Shown piece by piece: positions 34,087 through 46,353 of a stretch of DNA of 64,000 nucleotides. Source of the stretch: Coprinus comatus (taxonomy: Eukaryota > Basidiomycota > Agaricomycetes > Agaricales > Agaricaceae); contig JAWPGT010000005.1 in NCBI GenBank assembly GCA_034638255.1, positions 496,001 to 560,000 on the forward strand, given 5' to 3'. Position 1 is the first letter of the stretch; each line of letters opens with the position of its first letter. The notes under the pieces were generated by a model that did not search any database, had not been told where the DNA came from, and worked only from the letters and a program-made list of their open reading frames with translations. A program made the translations under genes and the position numbers.

Positions 34087-35730
34087 TTAATTGTAATGTT
34101 TAACAACGACACCATTGATAACCTCTTCGTCAATTTCTCCTTTTTTGTTTAACTCAGATTGCCCGTATGCACTCGTTCGTCCCTTGCGCCACTGTTCCAT
34201 GGTTGGAGCTTGGTCGTCACTGAATCTACGAAAAATACCATTATGCTGGAGTACAGGGCTTTCCGCCAGAGGAGCAAGTTTGACATTGTCATCTGACAAA
34301 GCAAAATAGAATGCGCCCACGCGTGTGTACGATTGTTGATCTTCAGGTGGTTGAACAACACTGTCTAGAATAAGATGATTAGGTTTACTTGTGGGTATCA
34401 CTGCACCATACCGATGGATGGTGGCAGGGTAGAACCCTCCAGAAAGGAACTCCATAGCATCACCAGCATTAATGACCTGTATATAACGAGATACGTCTAT
34501 GAGATCTATAAGCTATCCTTCGACACAGACATACGAGAGCATTATCAATGTGTTTAACCCATTTCCACTTGCCATCGCGTTGGAGTATTCGCAAAGCGGC
34601 GACTGGCTGGCTATAAAGGATGGTGATGGTGCCAAAATCTGACCGAAAGGGATGTTCAAAAGCCACAACTAATGGATGGGACACTGTGCTGACCTGTATG
34701 CCCTTTCAACCATACTTTGTTTGTTTTCTGCTCTTCTTCCTGGGATCGTGGATAACTAGGAAATATGGATTAAGTTGTAAGCAAAGAGAGAGAGAGTATG
34801 AGACAAAGGAGATCAGCGGTACTATTTTATGAAGCGCACTAGTAAGGCTAGGATCAGACAAGAATGATACGGTGACGACAGGGGAAGAAAGCACCATATG
34901 ATTCCCCGACTGCATCATAATTATGGATTTTAGTAAAACTATCTTCTGGAAGTTCAAGACCCAATGCAAGAAGCCTGTAACTCAATGCTGTGAGACACCA
35001 GCACTAAAACCAAGTAACATAGATTTACCTGAGGATTGGGTATAAAACATTGAAATGGTTGTGCTTTGCAAAGGCCTCTACTTCGGGAAGCAAAGGGCGA
35101 ATGGCCTTTGGGTGTTCGCGTTTGGTTACATCCCTATTAACTGTAATAACCAGTGAGAGCCGGCTACTAGGTACGTTTAGATAGGACTAACTATTGTAGT
35201 GTTCCAGTTGATCGTGAACACCATTGTCAATATGCTAGCACGGTGCCGTGGTTAATAAAGACAGAAGCTGAAACGCATCTAACATATACCCAATATTGTC
35301 GCAGTTTATATCCTTGGTAAGAGCCAGTTACTTTCATTTGGCCAGCGTATATTTGTTTTTCGTCCTCCTCTACATGTTCAAAAGGCATATTTGCGATGTC
35401 GAAAATACGGTTTGCCTCAATATGTGGAGTAAGTCGAAATTCTATGTGCAAAGGGCATAAAATATTCGATGGTACCTGTTGCGAAGTATAGCCATGGTTG
35501 ACAACGTAGAAGAATCCTTGAGTGCTCATAGCATCGACGACCTGGCTAGCTAAGGCCTTTCTGCCCTCTGCAGTCGCAGCTTTGGAAAGATCAATAATAG
35601 GGAGATCAGCATAGTCCACTAAGGTGAATTATTCAGCACCAGTAGAAATCAGCAAGAGAGAGAGCGTACACTTGGCTACTGTTGGAGGTGCTGGTGAATA
35701 AGCGGGAATATTGGGAACTTGAACAGTCAT
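34087..35730 (-). CDS. 2-oxoglutarate/Fe(II) dioxygenase, isopenicillin-N-synthase-like
   Basis: Non-haem iron oxygenase of the DIOX_N plus 2OG-FeII_Oxy type. The start at 35730 gives MTVQVPNIPAYSPAPPTVAK; the next exon has DYADLPIIDLSKAATAEGRK and STQGFFYVVNHGY, the DIOX_N signature. Middle exons carry RIFDIANMPFEHVEEDEKQI and VNRDVTKREHPKAIRPLL. The iron-binding His-x-Asp is assembled across the 55-bp intron at 34639-34693: ..KGHT joins DFGTITILYSQPVAAL. The distal His and 2OG-binding region follow (EFLSGGFYPATIHR, an intron, then VVQPPEDQQS). The protein ends IDEEVINGVVVKHYN. Such enzymes in fungi oxidise secondary metabolites or xenobiotics, but none of the neighbours suggests a biosynthetic cluster. 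The substrate is unknown. Confidence 0.87.
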
Positions 35731-36071
35731 GGTAGTGGTACTAGCGGTGGTGGTACAGGGTGCTAGTGGGAACCCCGTTGCTTCATATATGTTTATAGCT
35801 GGTGGCCGGGTGTTACTTATTCCACAGTGAGAAATGTCGCCATTTTTATGAATTATTCTCAGTTTGGGAGTCCAAACTTCCCATGCAGGGGCGTGTTAAT
35901 TGGGTCTGTGGACGTTCTTAATGTATTCCAGGGTTGTGCGTCACATGCACGTGACTGCTGTCGACAAACCAGCACAGCACACCAAGGGTCGTATTAAGTC
36001 GTACTTCTTCAGATCTCTACGGTTTTTCTTCGTTCCCGTTCCCCAAACCCCTTGCATCAACAGGTCCTGCA
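35731..36071. promoter_or_regulatory. Shared divergent promoter, dioxygenase / XMAP215 genes
   Basis: 341 bp with a CACGTG E-box at 35948-35953, about 120 bp before the XMAP215 ATG. A CT-rich block directly precedes that ATG. Confidence 0.5.
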
Positions 36072-39000
36072 ATGGATGGCCCACCACCTCCAGAGGAAGA
36101 CTTCAGCATCCTCTCTATTTCCGATCGACTCGCGCACAAGAACTGGAAAGCTCGTGTTAGCGCGTATGAATCGCTCACCAAGTCGTTCCAGATGTCCGCC
36201 TCGGACAACGACCCCGTTTTTAAACCATACATAAACAATCCCGATCTTCTAAAAAAGATTGCTACAGACACGAATGCAGTTGCGCAGGAAAAGGGTGTTG
36301 AATGTTTAGTTTCATTGGTCAAGTTCGCTGGTGAAAGCGTAGCTAGAACTCGCGAAACAGTTGTGCCCGCTCTGGTGGATAAGTGTCTAGGATCTACAAG
36401 AGCAAATACAAGGACACATGCTATAGAATTGATTCTTCAATACGTTGAGGCAGAGAATAGTGCAGCTGGGGTGGTTGTAAGCAGCTGGTCCCTGATCTTG
36501 GTCACGCACAAGACACTGATAATAAACAAAGGATCATATTCTGGCAGGATTGACGTCCAAACAGCCAAAGACAATAGCAGGATGCGTGGTGTCATTGAAA
36601 GAGCTAGTTCAGTATGTCCAATCCATCCCTGGCATTGTTCCTGGACTTACGCAAAAATCATCCTTTCCCAGAAATTTCGGAATACAAGTCACTGCACCAT
36701 CTCCTATTCTTAAAGCCCTTCCAAAAATCTTTGCTCACAGTGACAAGAATGTACGCGCAGAAGGGACAAATCTCACACGCGTCTTATATCAGTATTTGGG
36801 ACCTGGAATAGAATCATGGTTGTCGGATCTCAAACCTGTACAAGTGAAGGAGCTCAAGGAGGCGTTTGAGAGTATGGAGAAGGAAGGGCAGGGAAAAGGA
36901 TCACTCAAACCAGCGAGGATGACGAGGGCACAAGCAAGAGAAGCCGAGGCACGGGTTGGTTCCATCGAAGAAGCACAAGAAGACGAAGCTCGTGAGTTCT
37001 TGACCAATTTTTCAACGCGATCACTTTTTAACCTTTACAAGCCGTCGAAGAACTTGATCCTCGAGCATTCGCTGAGGAAATTGATATTATTCCAAAATTA
37101 CCAAACGGATTTTACACTAATCTCAAATCCTCAAAATGGAAAGAACGTAAGGAGGTGCTGGATGACCTATCGACGCTACTATCCACAACACAACGAATTA
37201 AGGATGCATCCGAGCTTGGTGAATTGGCGAAGGCGTTGGCTGGATGTATAGTCAAGGATGCGAATATCAATTGTGTCATTGTAGCCGCAAAATGTTTAGA
37301 AGAAATTGCCAAAGGCATGGCGAAATCTTTTAGTAAATATCGGGAATCGGTTATCCCCCCTATGTTAGAACGGTTGAAGGAAAGGAAGGCCAATGTCACT
37401 GACGCAATTGGGGTCGCTTTGGATACAATTTTTCTTACGGTGGGTAGTGTGTCTTGTTATCTGATGCAAAGGACTCACTCAACCTGAGAGTAGACAACTC
37501 TAGCAGATCTGTTACCTGACCTTGAATCGGCACTCAAATCCAAAAATCCTCAAGTCAAGGAGGGTACTTTGAAGTTTCTTGGTCGTTGTTTATCAACGTC
37601 TACCGCCCCTGTTCCCCCTTCTCAAGTGAAACCTTTGGCCGACAACCTTTCAACCTTGTTAGAAGACGGCTTTGAAGCTGCAAGGAACGAGGCTGCAACA
37701 TGTTTTGGTACTCTGATGAGGATGGTAGGAGAACGTCCTCTAAATGCAGTCATGGAGGGTCTTGCCGACGTACGGAAAGCAAAGATAAAGGAGGCTTTTG
37801 AAACTGCAACAGTGAAATGTAAAGCTGGAAGTGCCCCTCCGCGCGCTCCTCAGGCCAGTAAGAAGCCTATACCGCACAAAGCACCTGCTTCCAAGACTCC
37901 CGAAAAGGCTCTACCGGATGCGACAAGAGAAGATCCTAACACTGCCCTCGAGTCCGAGCCGCCTAAAAAACTACTGGCAAAGCCACCTGCTCGTCTCTTG
38001 GTAAGTCTATCAAAAGCAGGCTAAACTCAGCTAGCTAACTTCCTATGCAGGCAAAGAAACCTGCAGCATCATCCGGAAATTCCGCACCCACAGTTACCGC
38101 AACTCCTGCTGTAAAGAAAGTCCCCCCACCTCCTAACGTCAAGTCCAAAGCCCCGCCTCCGCCTGCTCCTGGTGGGCTCGACAATTTCAAGTACAAACAT
38201 ACTCCAGAAGATGCGGATGTTCTAGCGGCTGAATTGATCCCGTCAAATATTGCGACCGAATTTGGCGATGCAAATTGGAAAATTCGTTTAGCAGCTTTGG
38301 AGGAAATGACATCATGGGTCGAGCGAGAAGTAACAAACCTGGATGCAGAAGTCGTCGTTCGATTTTTGGCTAAGAAAGGTTGGGCGGAAAAGAATTTCCA
38401 GGTAAGAGATCAAGTATTTGATATTTTCCATTAAGAGAGTCTGATATTTTCCCCAGGTATCGGCCAAACTATATGGAATACTCACCATTTTGGCCCAGCA
38501 GAGCATATCGTTCGGAAGGTCCTGCTGTGCTCTGTGCATTCCTCACTTGACTGACAAACTTGGCGACATGAAACTTAAAAAACCCGCTGGTGACACTTTA
38601 ATGGTTTTTGCTGAAAAAACATCATTGCAGCTGATCTTAGGACAAGGTACACCTGATTCAATTATCCTCTATTTATCCTTCTGATCCCTTTAAAGCGTAT
38701 GAACCTTTAAGCAAACAGAAAGCCCCCAAGGTTCTCGCAGACGCTCTGACATGGATAAATACTGCTTTGATGGAGTTTGGAATTGCTGGTCTGACACTCA
38801 GAAGCCTCATCGACTTTTTAAAAGCCACTCTAGGCAACTCCAACGCAGCGGTTCGTACAAGCGCTACAAAAACTTTGGTTACAGTGAAAATTTTTGCGGG
38901 CTCTAGTGGGTGTGTCCTTTGTAACCCATGAATTACCTTTTGACACAGTATAGGTATTAAGGATTTATTGGAAGATTTAAATCCTCAACTCTTAAATACC

Positions 39001-42000
39001 ATTACATCAGAGTTTGACAAAGTTGAAGGAACACCTGCACCGGAACCCACTCGCATATCTACCGATCTTGCTAACGTGTCTGTTACTTCCGGTCCCACCA
39101 CTAAAAAGTCGGGTGCAGATCCTCTGGATGACCTATTCCCTCGAGTTGAACTCGATGGCCTACTAAAAGGGACAACGATACTAGCCGATAGCAAGAGTGA
39201 AGCCTGGAAGACGAAGAAGGAGTCCCTTGAAACTCTACAAGCCATCCTTGATCAAGGCAGCAATAAACGCCTGAAACCTGGCATGGGTATGTCAACTGCA
39301 TTGTGTAAACCTATAGGAGTGTATTAACTTCATTTTAAAGGAGAAATTGGCCAGATACTTAAGGCAAGGGTTGTTGACACAAACAAGGCAGTGCAAATGT
39401 TAGCGTTGGATATCATATCTCGGATCGCGACAGGAATGGGTAGGCCTTTTGACAAGCATGCTAGATTATTTGTTGCACCCATTGCTACAGTACTCGCCGA
39501 TCAGAAGGCTCCCATTCGTTCATCAGCGTTGCAAGCATTGTCAGCGGTAGCCTCCGCGTGCGAGGGTCTGGAATCGCTGGTAGCTGGTATTACTACTGGG
39601 CTCGAAACGCAAAATCCTTTACAAAAGGGTAATCTACTGCAATGGATCGCGGGTTGGTGTAAAGAGCACGAGCCATCCACATCATTGGATGTCACTAGCT
39701 GGACATCATTGATACTTGCAAGTCTTGACGACCGGAACGCAGATGTGCGTAAGGGTGCTCAGGCCGTTCTTCCGATACTCGTTCGATGCGCCGGATATGA
39801 CTATGTTATACAACAAACAAATTCACTTAAGCCCGCTTCTCGGACATCTGCTGTGCCTCTAGTACAAGCAGCTCGACCCGCACATACAGACATTCCTCCT
39901 GCTCCTGCTCCACTTAACAGCGGTCCCAAAACGACGTCAACATCTGCACCTTCCAAAGTCACTGCCGTCCCTCCTGAACATGGAAACGTTCCTTCAACTT
40001 CCTCAATGGCTCCGAAAACTATTGGTAAATTTAGTGGTGTTCGGAGGAAGTTACCAACCGCCACTATCCCCCGTCCCGAATCACAAGTTGATTCTTTACC
40101 TGAAACGAAGGCCGCGTTTGGGTTCAAACGGCCAGCATCTGGCTCAGTATCTGGCCCAACACCGCCAAGTACCATCTCTGGTGTCCCCTTTACCAGCAGC
40201 AATACAGATGCGAAGCGCTTGAGAATTGCAAAAGATGCACAGCGTTGGATTAATGAAGGTGGTCCGACTAGGAAGGATTTAGCAGAGTTACTACAGACAC
40301 AAATGGAGCCACATGCATCCAAGGAACTGGTGGCTCGACTATTTAGTCATGATCATAATGCCATCAACGATTTCATTGCAGGTCAATCAATGATTGTAGA
40401 CTTCTATACTAACGCAAGCGGAGACGAGAGTATAGAAACGGTTGGCCTCGCCAACTTCGACCTGCCGATGAAGTATGTATCGATGAGAGTTCATGAATCT
40501 CAGTCAAATTTGGTTTCCAAGTGTCTGGATGTAGTGGAAGCTATCCTAGATTTCCTGCGCAGTATCAACTATCAAATGACGGACGGGGAGGCAATGTGCT
40601 TCATCCCTACACTGGTACACAAGGTATAACCAATCATTTCTAAGTATTAACTTTTATTGACACAACATACATTATAGCTTGGGGATGCCCGAGAACCCGT
40701 GCGCACACGCGTACAGCGTATATTTCAAACCCTACCCAAAGTCTACCCGTATAGTCGCGTCTTCCAAATACTACTGGACCAAGGAATTAAGGCTAAGGTA
40801 GCAAAAACCCGACAAGGAACATTGGATGAGTTGGCGAGTATTCTCAAAAAGAATGGCATGAGCGCCTGTGAACCTGCGAAAGCCTTCCCTCTGATTGCAT
40901 CTACTCTCGGGGATAAAGACCCCCAGGTCCGCAAGTCTGCGTTGAGTGTTCTGAGGTTAGTATTCCGAAATCCCAAAAGTATACCAACAACGAGCTGACC
41001 TGAGTTCATAGCGAGGCATATACCTTTGTAGGAGAGAAGGTTTGGACGTTTGTTGGAGCTTTGTCTCCTAAGGAGAAAACTCAACTAGAGGAACGTCTGC
41101 GCCGCATTGCAGGACCCAGCTCGCACGATAAAACAGAAATACCAACTAAAAATCCAGTTGTTAGTCGCCTGACCGGTGGGCTTCCACGGCCTGCGAGTCC
41201 CTCTGTGTCTGCTGTATCACGTATTGCCCGTCCCGCTTCACCCGCGATGACACCAGCCTCTCCAGTACCATCCACTACATCTCGTGCCGAATCTCCGGTA
41301 CGAAATCCAGGTCCTCGGGTTGTGGGATCCCAATCACCTGGACCATCTTCACCTTCCAGCCGTGGACGTAATAGGACTTTGCTACCATCTCGAATGGCAC
41401 GGCCACGAACCACGCTTCCAAGTATCACTACCAACCTTCCCCGTGTGCCTGTACATCAACCAAATCCTTCGCCTACAACGATACACCAAGACGCACCACT
41501 GACCCAGATTAATCATGAGCCTCCAGTATTGTTCGATACATTACCAACCGAAAGCGCAGAAGATATTACTCTCATCATATCTACAATCCTCAGCAGCGAT
41601 CCATCCCGGAGTGTTGATGCTTTGAAGAAGATTCAGAAAATACTCTCGGTTGGACCAGCAGCCGGGCCCTCGAGTCCTCAGTACCGTGAATTAGCAGACC
41701 ACACCGAGGGGCTCGTTGAATCCATCACATTGCAAATGGCTCACGTATTTGAGCGACCTGATGAACTAATTGCCGATGAGAACTTTCGACTAGCAAAACA
41801 CCTAATTCAAACACTCAATAACTTCTGCGACCATGGCGTGTTAGCGGAGTCCTTAACTGTTGAGATCCTCACCTCACTCTTGGAAGAATTGACACTGCGA
41901 TTATTGGAAACCGACGACAGTTCTGTAAAGAAAATTAAGGACCTTTCACGATTCATCAATATGATTATACTACGCTTATTTGCAACCGGACGTCGGATGT

Positions 42001-43193
42001 CTATCTTCAGGTTATTCCTTATCACTTATACGATGCCTATACCAAATACTTACCCGCATATTACAGGGCGTTATTTGCGTTATTGTTGCAGATAGTTTCA
42101 CCGTTCCCTGCTAATGGCGTACTCCCAGAATCTAAAGAAGCGAAGGTTGCGGAACTAGTCCTAAAATGTGTCTGGAAGTTAGCAAGAAACATCCCTCAGG
42201 ATTTGAACGATCTACACCTTGATCCAGTAGAGTTATTCCCGGCAATTGAATTTTTCTTGCAATCTATACCACCAAATGAATGGCGCGCTCGTGCGTCGAA
42301 CAGAGTACCGTGTGGAGATATGCCACTGAGGACTATCAAAGTGATAATTCAACATGTTGTTGGTAAGTCGATCATTTTTATGCATCTGTTTAATTACTGA
42401 TCAATGGTACAGGACACTATAGAGATGATGTGTACGACCTATTAGCAGCATCATTTGATGATCCGTCAGCAACCATTGTCTACCCTTATGTCTACCGTAT
42501 CCTAAATTCAAGTCCATCTCGTTTATCCGAGCCCACGAGCCATCGGAATGGTCATGGCACGGAGAATCCTACGCGATCTCTTTCTCCAGTTTCCTCCCGT
42601 CCCATATCTCCACAAGAATCTGTTTCTAGTCGACACCGTACAAGCCATCAGACCAGTCCCAGTACATCTTCCGCAGGGAATCATGTATTTTCACCAGCCA
42701 CGGAGGAACCAGACCCCGATGCACAACTATACACAATCATTGGGCATATATCCAGTGAAACCACGGGAGCTTTGCACAAGGAAGGTATCACGGAACTTCA
42801 TCATTTCTTGAAGGCGTATCCTCACAAACGACCTCGCGTGGAGAAGATGCTGGAGTCCACCGGTCCTGCTTTCCGGAAATACATCAACCGTGCCCTCGCG
42901 AGTCGTGCTGCAGAGGATCAAGAGAGGGAAGTAGCAGTTGCCGATACATTATCCAGTAAGTTGAAAGTTACTCGTTAAGTCTAAACTATGCCTAAAGTTT
43001 AACAGGGCTCGAGTCGAATAGTCGAGAATATAGCCCAGCTCCGCACATCGAGACATCGCCTCGTCGAGCTAGTAGTGTTCTTGAGACAGCTGAACACCAA
43101 GAAAAACTATCACGACTGCACGGCATCTTCCAGTATCGGTCTAGCACGGCCAGCAATGGCTCATCGCATGGACGCTCCACACCTACGACTTAG
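36072..43193 (+). CDS. XMAP215/Stu2/Alp14-family microtubule polymerase with five TOG domains
   Basis: Plus-end-tracking protein that adds tubulin to growing microtubules; needed for spindle and cytoplasmic arrays. The start at 36072 gives MDGPPPPEEDFSILSISDRL. TOG1 follows at once (LAHKNWKARVSAYESLTKSF). TOG2 is around 37080-37830 (SSKWKERKEVLDDLSTLLST when spliced, then AKCLEEIAKGMAKSF). TOG3 is at about 38230-38900 (ANWKIRLAALEEMTSWVERE), TOG4 at about 39120-39830 (KTKKESLETLQAILDQG) and TOG5 at about 40200-41090 (TRQGTLDELASILKKNGMSA). A basic Ser/Pro linker (RPASPAMTPASPVPSTTSR) and a C-terminal helical domain follow, ending GRSTPTT. Roughly 2,000 residues and about 20 introns. Yeast Stu2 has two TOGs and works as a dimer; five in one chain resembles animal proteins. 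Confidence 0.92.
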
Positions 43194-43529
43194 CGGCAGA
43201 CATTTTGAACCCTAAGATAGCGCTTTGATTCTTTTGTAAAGTACATATATGATTTTGTTTTCTAACATCCGCGTGTTTCGAAGTTCTTACGTCGGTTTAT
43301 CAAAAGGCATTTATTTTGGAGAACACCAACCGCTCGATAGACTTTGGAGGTCAATAAGATGTAATTTGTGTTTGAACATACGTAGTTTGTGACGCTAATC
43401 CAGCATTATGATATCACAAGTATTTGTACATGTTAGGGTCAAAATAAAACCAATAATCAACTCCTAAGGGCCTCAAACACGGCGTCCACAAAACAGTGTC
43501 TATCTCCCTCACATCCCTTCCCGGCCGTC
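43194..43529. other. Intergenic region before the GPAT gene
   Basis: 336 bp, AT-rich; 3' flank of the XMAP215 gene and promoter of the acyltransferase gene. No distinct motif recognised. Confidence 0.4.
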
Positions 43530-46081
43530 ATGAGCTCTCTCAGCAAACATACAAAATCGGACATCCTCAGATACGACATTTTCATACTATTCTGGCGGAC
43601 AATCACCCAGATATTCTTCAGAGAAATTCGACCTCGAGGAGCATTCAATATACCCAGAGATGGACCTGTAATATTTGTCGGTGCACCCCATAATAACCAG
43701 GTAACCTGCCCGACCATACTACTCCTTATGACAACTAAGGAACCTGCAGTTCCTAGACCCTCTTCTTCTGTCTCTCGAAGTACATCGCGAAACCCATCGA
43801 CATGTCCAATTCCTCGCGGCAGCAAAGAGCATGCAGAGGAAGTGGGTTGGTTTCTTCGCTCGCGTTATGAACAGCAGTGAGTAAATGTTTTAACAATGCC
43901 GGATATTTCGTCTCATTCATGCAGTCCCGGTTTCACGAGCTGCTGACTCGGCGACACCGGGAAGCGGAAGAATATGGTTGTCACCAGATGATCCTTGCAT
44001 TGTACTTGGTGAAGGGACTCAGTTTACTAAAGACTTTAGCCCCAAAATGCAAATAATGCTCCCGAAATCCGTCAATTCGGCCGTTGCGGAAGTAAGTGAA
44101 GTACTCTCCGACACAGAATTACGAGTGAAACGCGAGTTTGGGGGAGAAAGTGGGAAGGGTACTACACGGATTCGAGAAAAAGTAATGGAACTACGACAAG
44201 AAGGAAAGACTGGTTTGGAATATAAAAAGATGCCCTATGTAGATCAACAAGCTATGTACCGCCACGTTTACCAATGTCTACGAGCGGGAGGTAGCATTGG
44301 TATCTTTCCTGAAGGTGCGTAACTTTCCAATGTAACAAGACGGAACTACTGATATGGGTTAAAGGTGGCAGTCATGATCGTACAGACCTTCTACCTCTTA
44401 AAGCCGGAGTGTCCGTAATGGCATTGGGTGCAATGGCTGATGACCCCAACGTGAAAGTTCGAATTGTCCCGGTTGGGCTATCTTATTTCCATGCACATCG
44501 TTTCCGCTCTCGCGCTGTGGTAGAATTTGGAAGCACCCTTGACGTTCCACTGGAATATGTAGAAATGTTCAAACAAGGTGGTGCACAGAAGAGAGAAGCG
44601 GTAGCCAAGTTCCTTGATCTCGTTTACGATGGCCTAAAGACTGTTACCATTCGAGCCCCTGATTATGACACACTCATGGCAAGCATTTGGTGATTTCCCC
44701 AGTAAAACATACTAACCTAATGGTCCAGTTGATACAAGCTGTCCGACGTTTGTACAAGACCCCTGGTCAACACTTGACACTCGGGCAGGTTGTAGAACTC
44801 AACCGGCGATTACTAGAGGGTTATATCCACTTCAAAGACGAACCACGTGTTCAGAAGCTTCGCACAGACGTTTTGAAGTATAATCGGTTACTCAGAGATC
44901 TGGGGCTACGTGATCATCAGGTGAGCAATAATGTTTGTGTCCATTTTTTCCGAATCGAACTCTTGCAAGGTTCCTCGAGCGAAGAAAGCGACCTGGAAAA
45001 CATTAGGTCTGCTCACATATCGCATACTTCTACTCGCGATTTGGGCTGTTCTGGCTCTGCCCGGTACTATTCTAAACGGCCCAATGTTCATTCTTGCCTC
45101 GGTAATCTCAAGACGAAAAGCCAAAGGTGAGTGTTCTTTCTACTTTTTCCTATAAACACGAGTTAAATTTATTTCTTGTATATAGAAGCTCTAGCGGCTT
45201 CAGTTGTCAAAATTGCTGGTCGAGACGTCCTGGCAACATGGAAGATTTTGATTGCACTGGGAGTTACTCCCGTCTTGTACACCCTCTACGCGTTGCTTGC
45301 AACTGTTGTAGCTGTCAAAGCAAAGATACCTCTTCAATGGCGCATTGCAACACCCTTCCTTGTTGCCGCCGCCCTACCCTTCATGAATTATGCGGCTCTT
45401 AAATTCGGAGAAGCGGGAATTGATGTTCTAAAGTGAGTTTAATTTTAGACATGTCCATTTCTAGATTGAGTATAAAATATTTTTAGGTCATTGCCTCCTC
45501 TGATCATTGCTTTGATCCCTGGCCAACAACGCTCCTTGGACAGGATAAAAAAGATGCGCTTACACCTGTCAAATGAAGTAGCAGGCGTCATCAATGAGTT
45601 CGGACCCAAACTGTACGAAGATTTCAACCAGGTGGGTTTATTCATGGTGTTCTTAGTTAGACCTTTGACCTAATTTTTCTCGATCAAGTCTCGGATTCTT
45701 GTTCCATCTGCAAGTGTACCTCCCTCATCTGGAACTCCTGGTTTGTGGCGTCGAAAGAGTGGTATCGGAGCCGTTGACGCTCAAGGTCTGGGACTCACTC
45801 ATCCAATGACTTGGATCGATGAAAGACTTTTTGGGTGGAGTCGCAGCGCTAAACGTGGCACCTCCGCCTGGTCCGGTTTTTCTGGCGATGAAGCAAGTCG
45901 CATTGGAACACCAGACGACTCCGACGAAGAAGACACTGGAGATTACGACAACGTCGTTGGAATACTCTCAACACACGGAGAACTTAACTCCAAAGCACGA
46001 AGTCGCCAGAGTTCATACGCAGACCTGCAACGACTTCGACACAGTCAATTTACCCCCATTTCATCAGGACAAGACTCATAG
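43530..46081 (+). CDS. Glycerol-3-phosphate O-acyltransferase (Sct1/Gpt2 type)
   Basis: ER/lipid-droplet membrane enzyme that makes lysophosphatidic acid, the first step of glycerolipid synthesis. The start at 43530 gives MSSLSKHTKSDILRYDIFIL. Acyltransferase motif I is split by an intron: VIFVGAPHNNQ joins FLDPLLLSLEV. Then come QFLAAAKSMQRKWVGFFARV, the inserted loop (LGEGTQFTKDFSPKMQIML..), motif III SIGIFPEGGSHDRTDLLPLK (joined across an intron) and RIVPVGLSYFHAHRFRSRAV. Membrane helices lie near 45000-45420 (GLLTYRILLLAIWAVLALPG and VAAALPFMNYAALK). The tail has GLTHPMTWIDERLFGWSRS, an acidic stretch and RQSSYADLQRLRHSQF. The stop used is TAG at 46079-46081. The 3' end is uncertain: see the finding on a possible further exon. 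Confidence 0.92.
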
Positions 46082-46353
46082 GTGAACATTTACAAATTAT
46101 CCAAAAAGAATTATATTGATTTTACCTTCACCGTTGGCAGAGCACGAAGACCGAGCTTGTCCGACAACGTAGACGTGGAAAACATTGCCGTAGTCCTTCC
46201 GAAGAGGCACTCCTCCATGCTACTGAAAACCTGAATGACGAAATCTCCTTATGCGAGGGTGGCTCCAAGTAATTGGTGCACCCCCGTTTGACAACCGTAC
46301 AATTACCCCACCTCCTGGTCCTTTGGTAAAACACTGTATCGACGCTCTAGGCT

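Noticed and set aside
34600..34684. Apparent loss of the iron-binding His in the dioxygenase (reads RSDFG)
   Set aside because: Removing the 55-bp intron restores HTDFG; the loss is an unspliced artefact.
39801..40322. 173-codon minus-strand frame inside the XMAP215 gene
   Set aside because: Shadow of the Pro/Ser-rich linker on the + strand; Gly/Val-rich without family features.
43680..43880. Frame break in GPAT after APHNNQ
   Set aside because: A normal intron ending ..CCTGCAG restores FLDPLLLSLEV and the rest of the domain.
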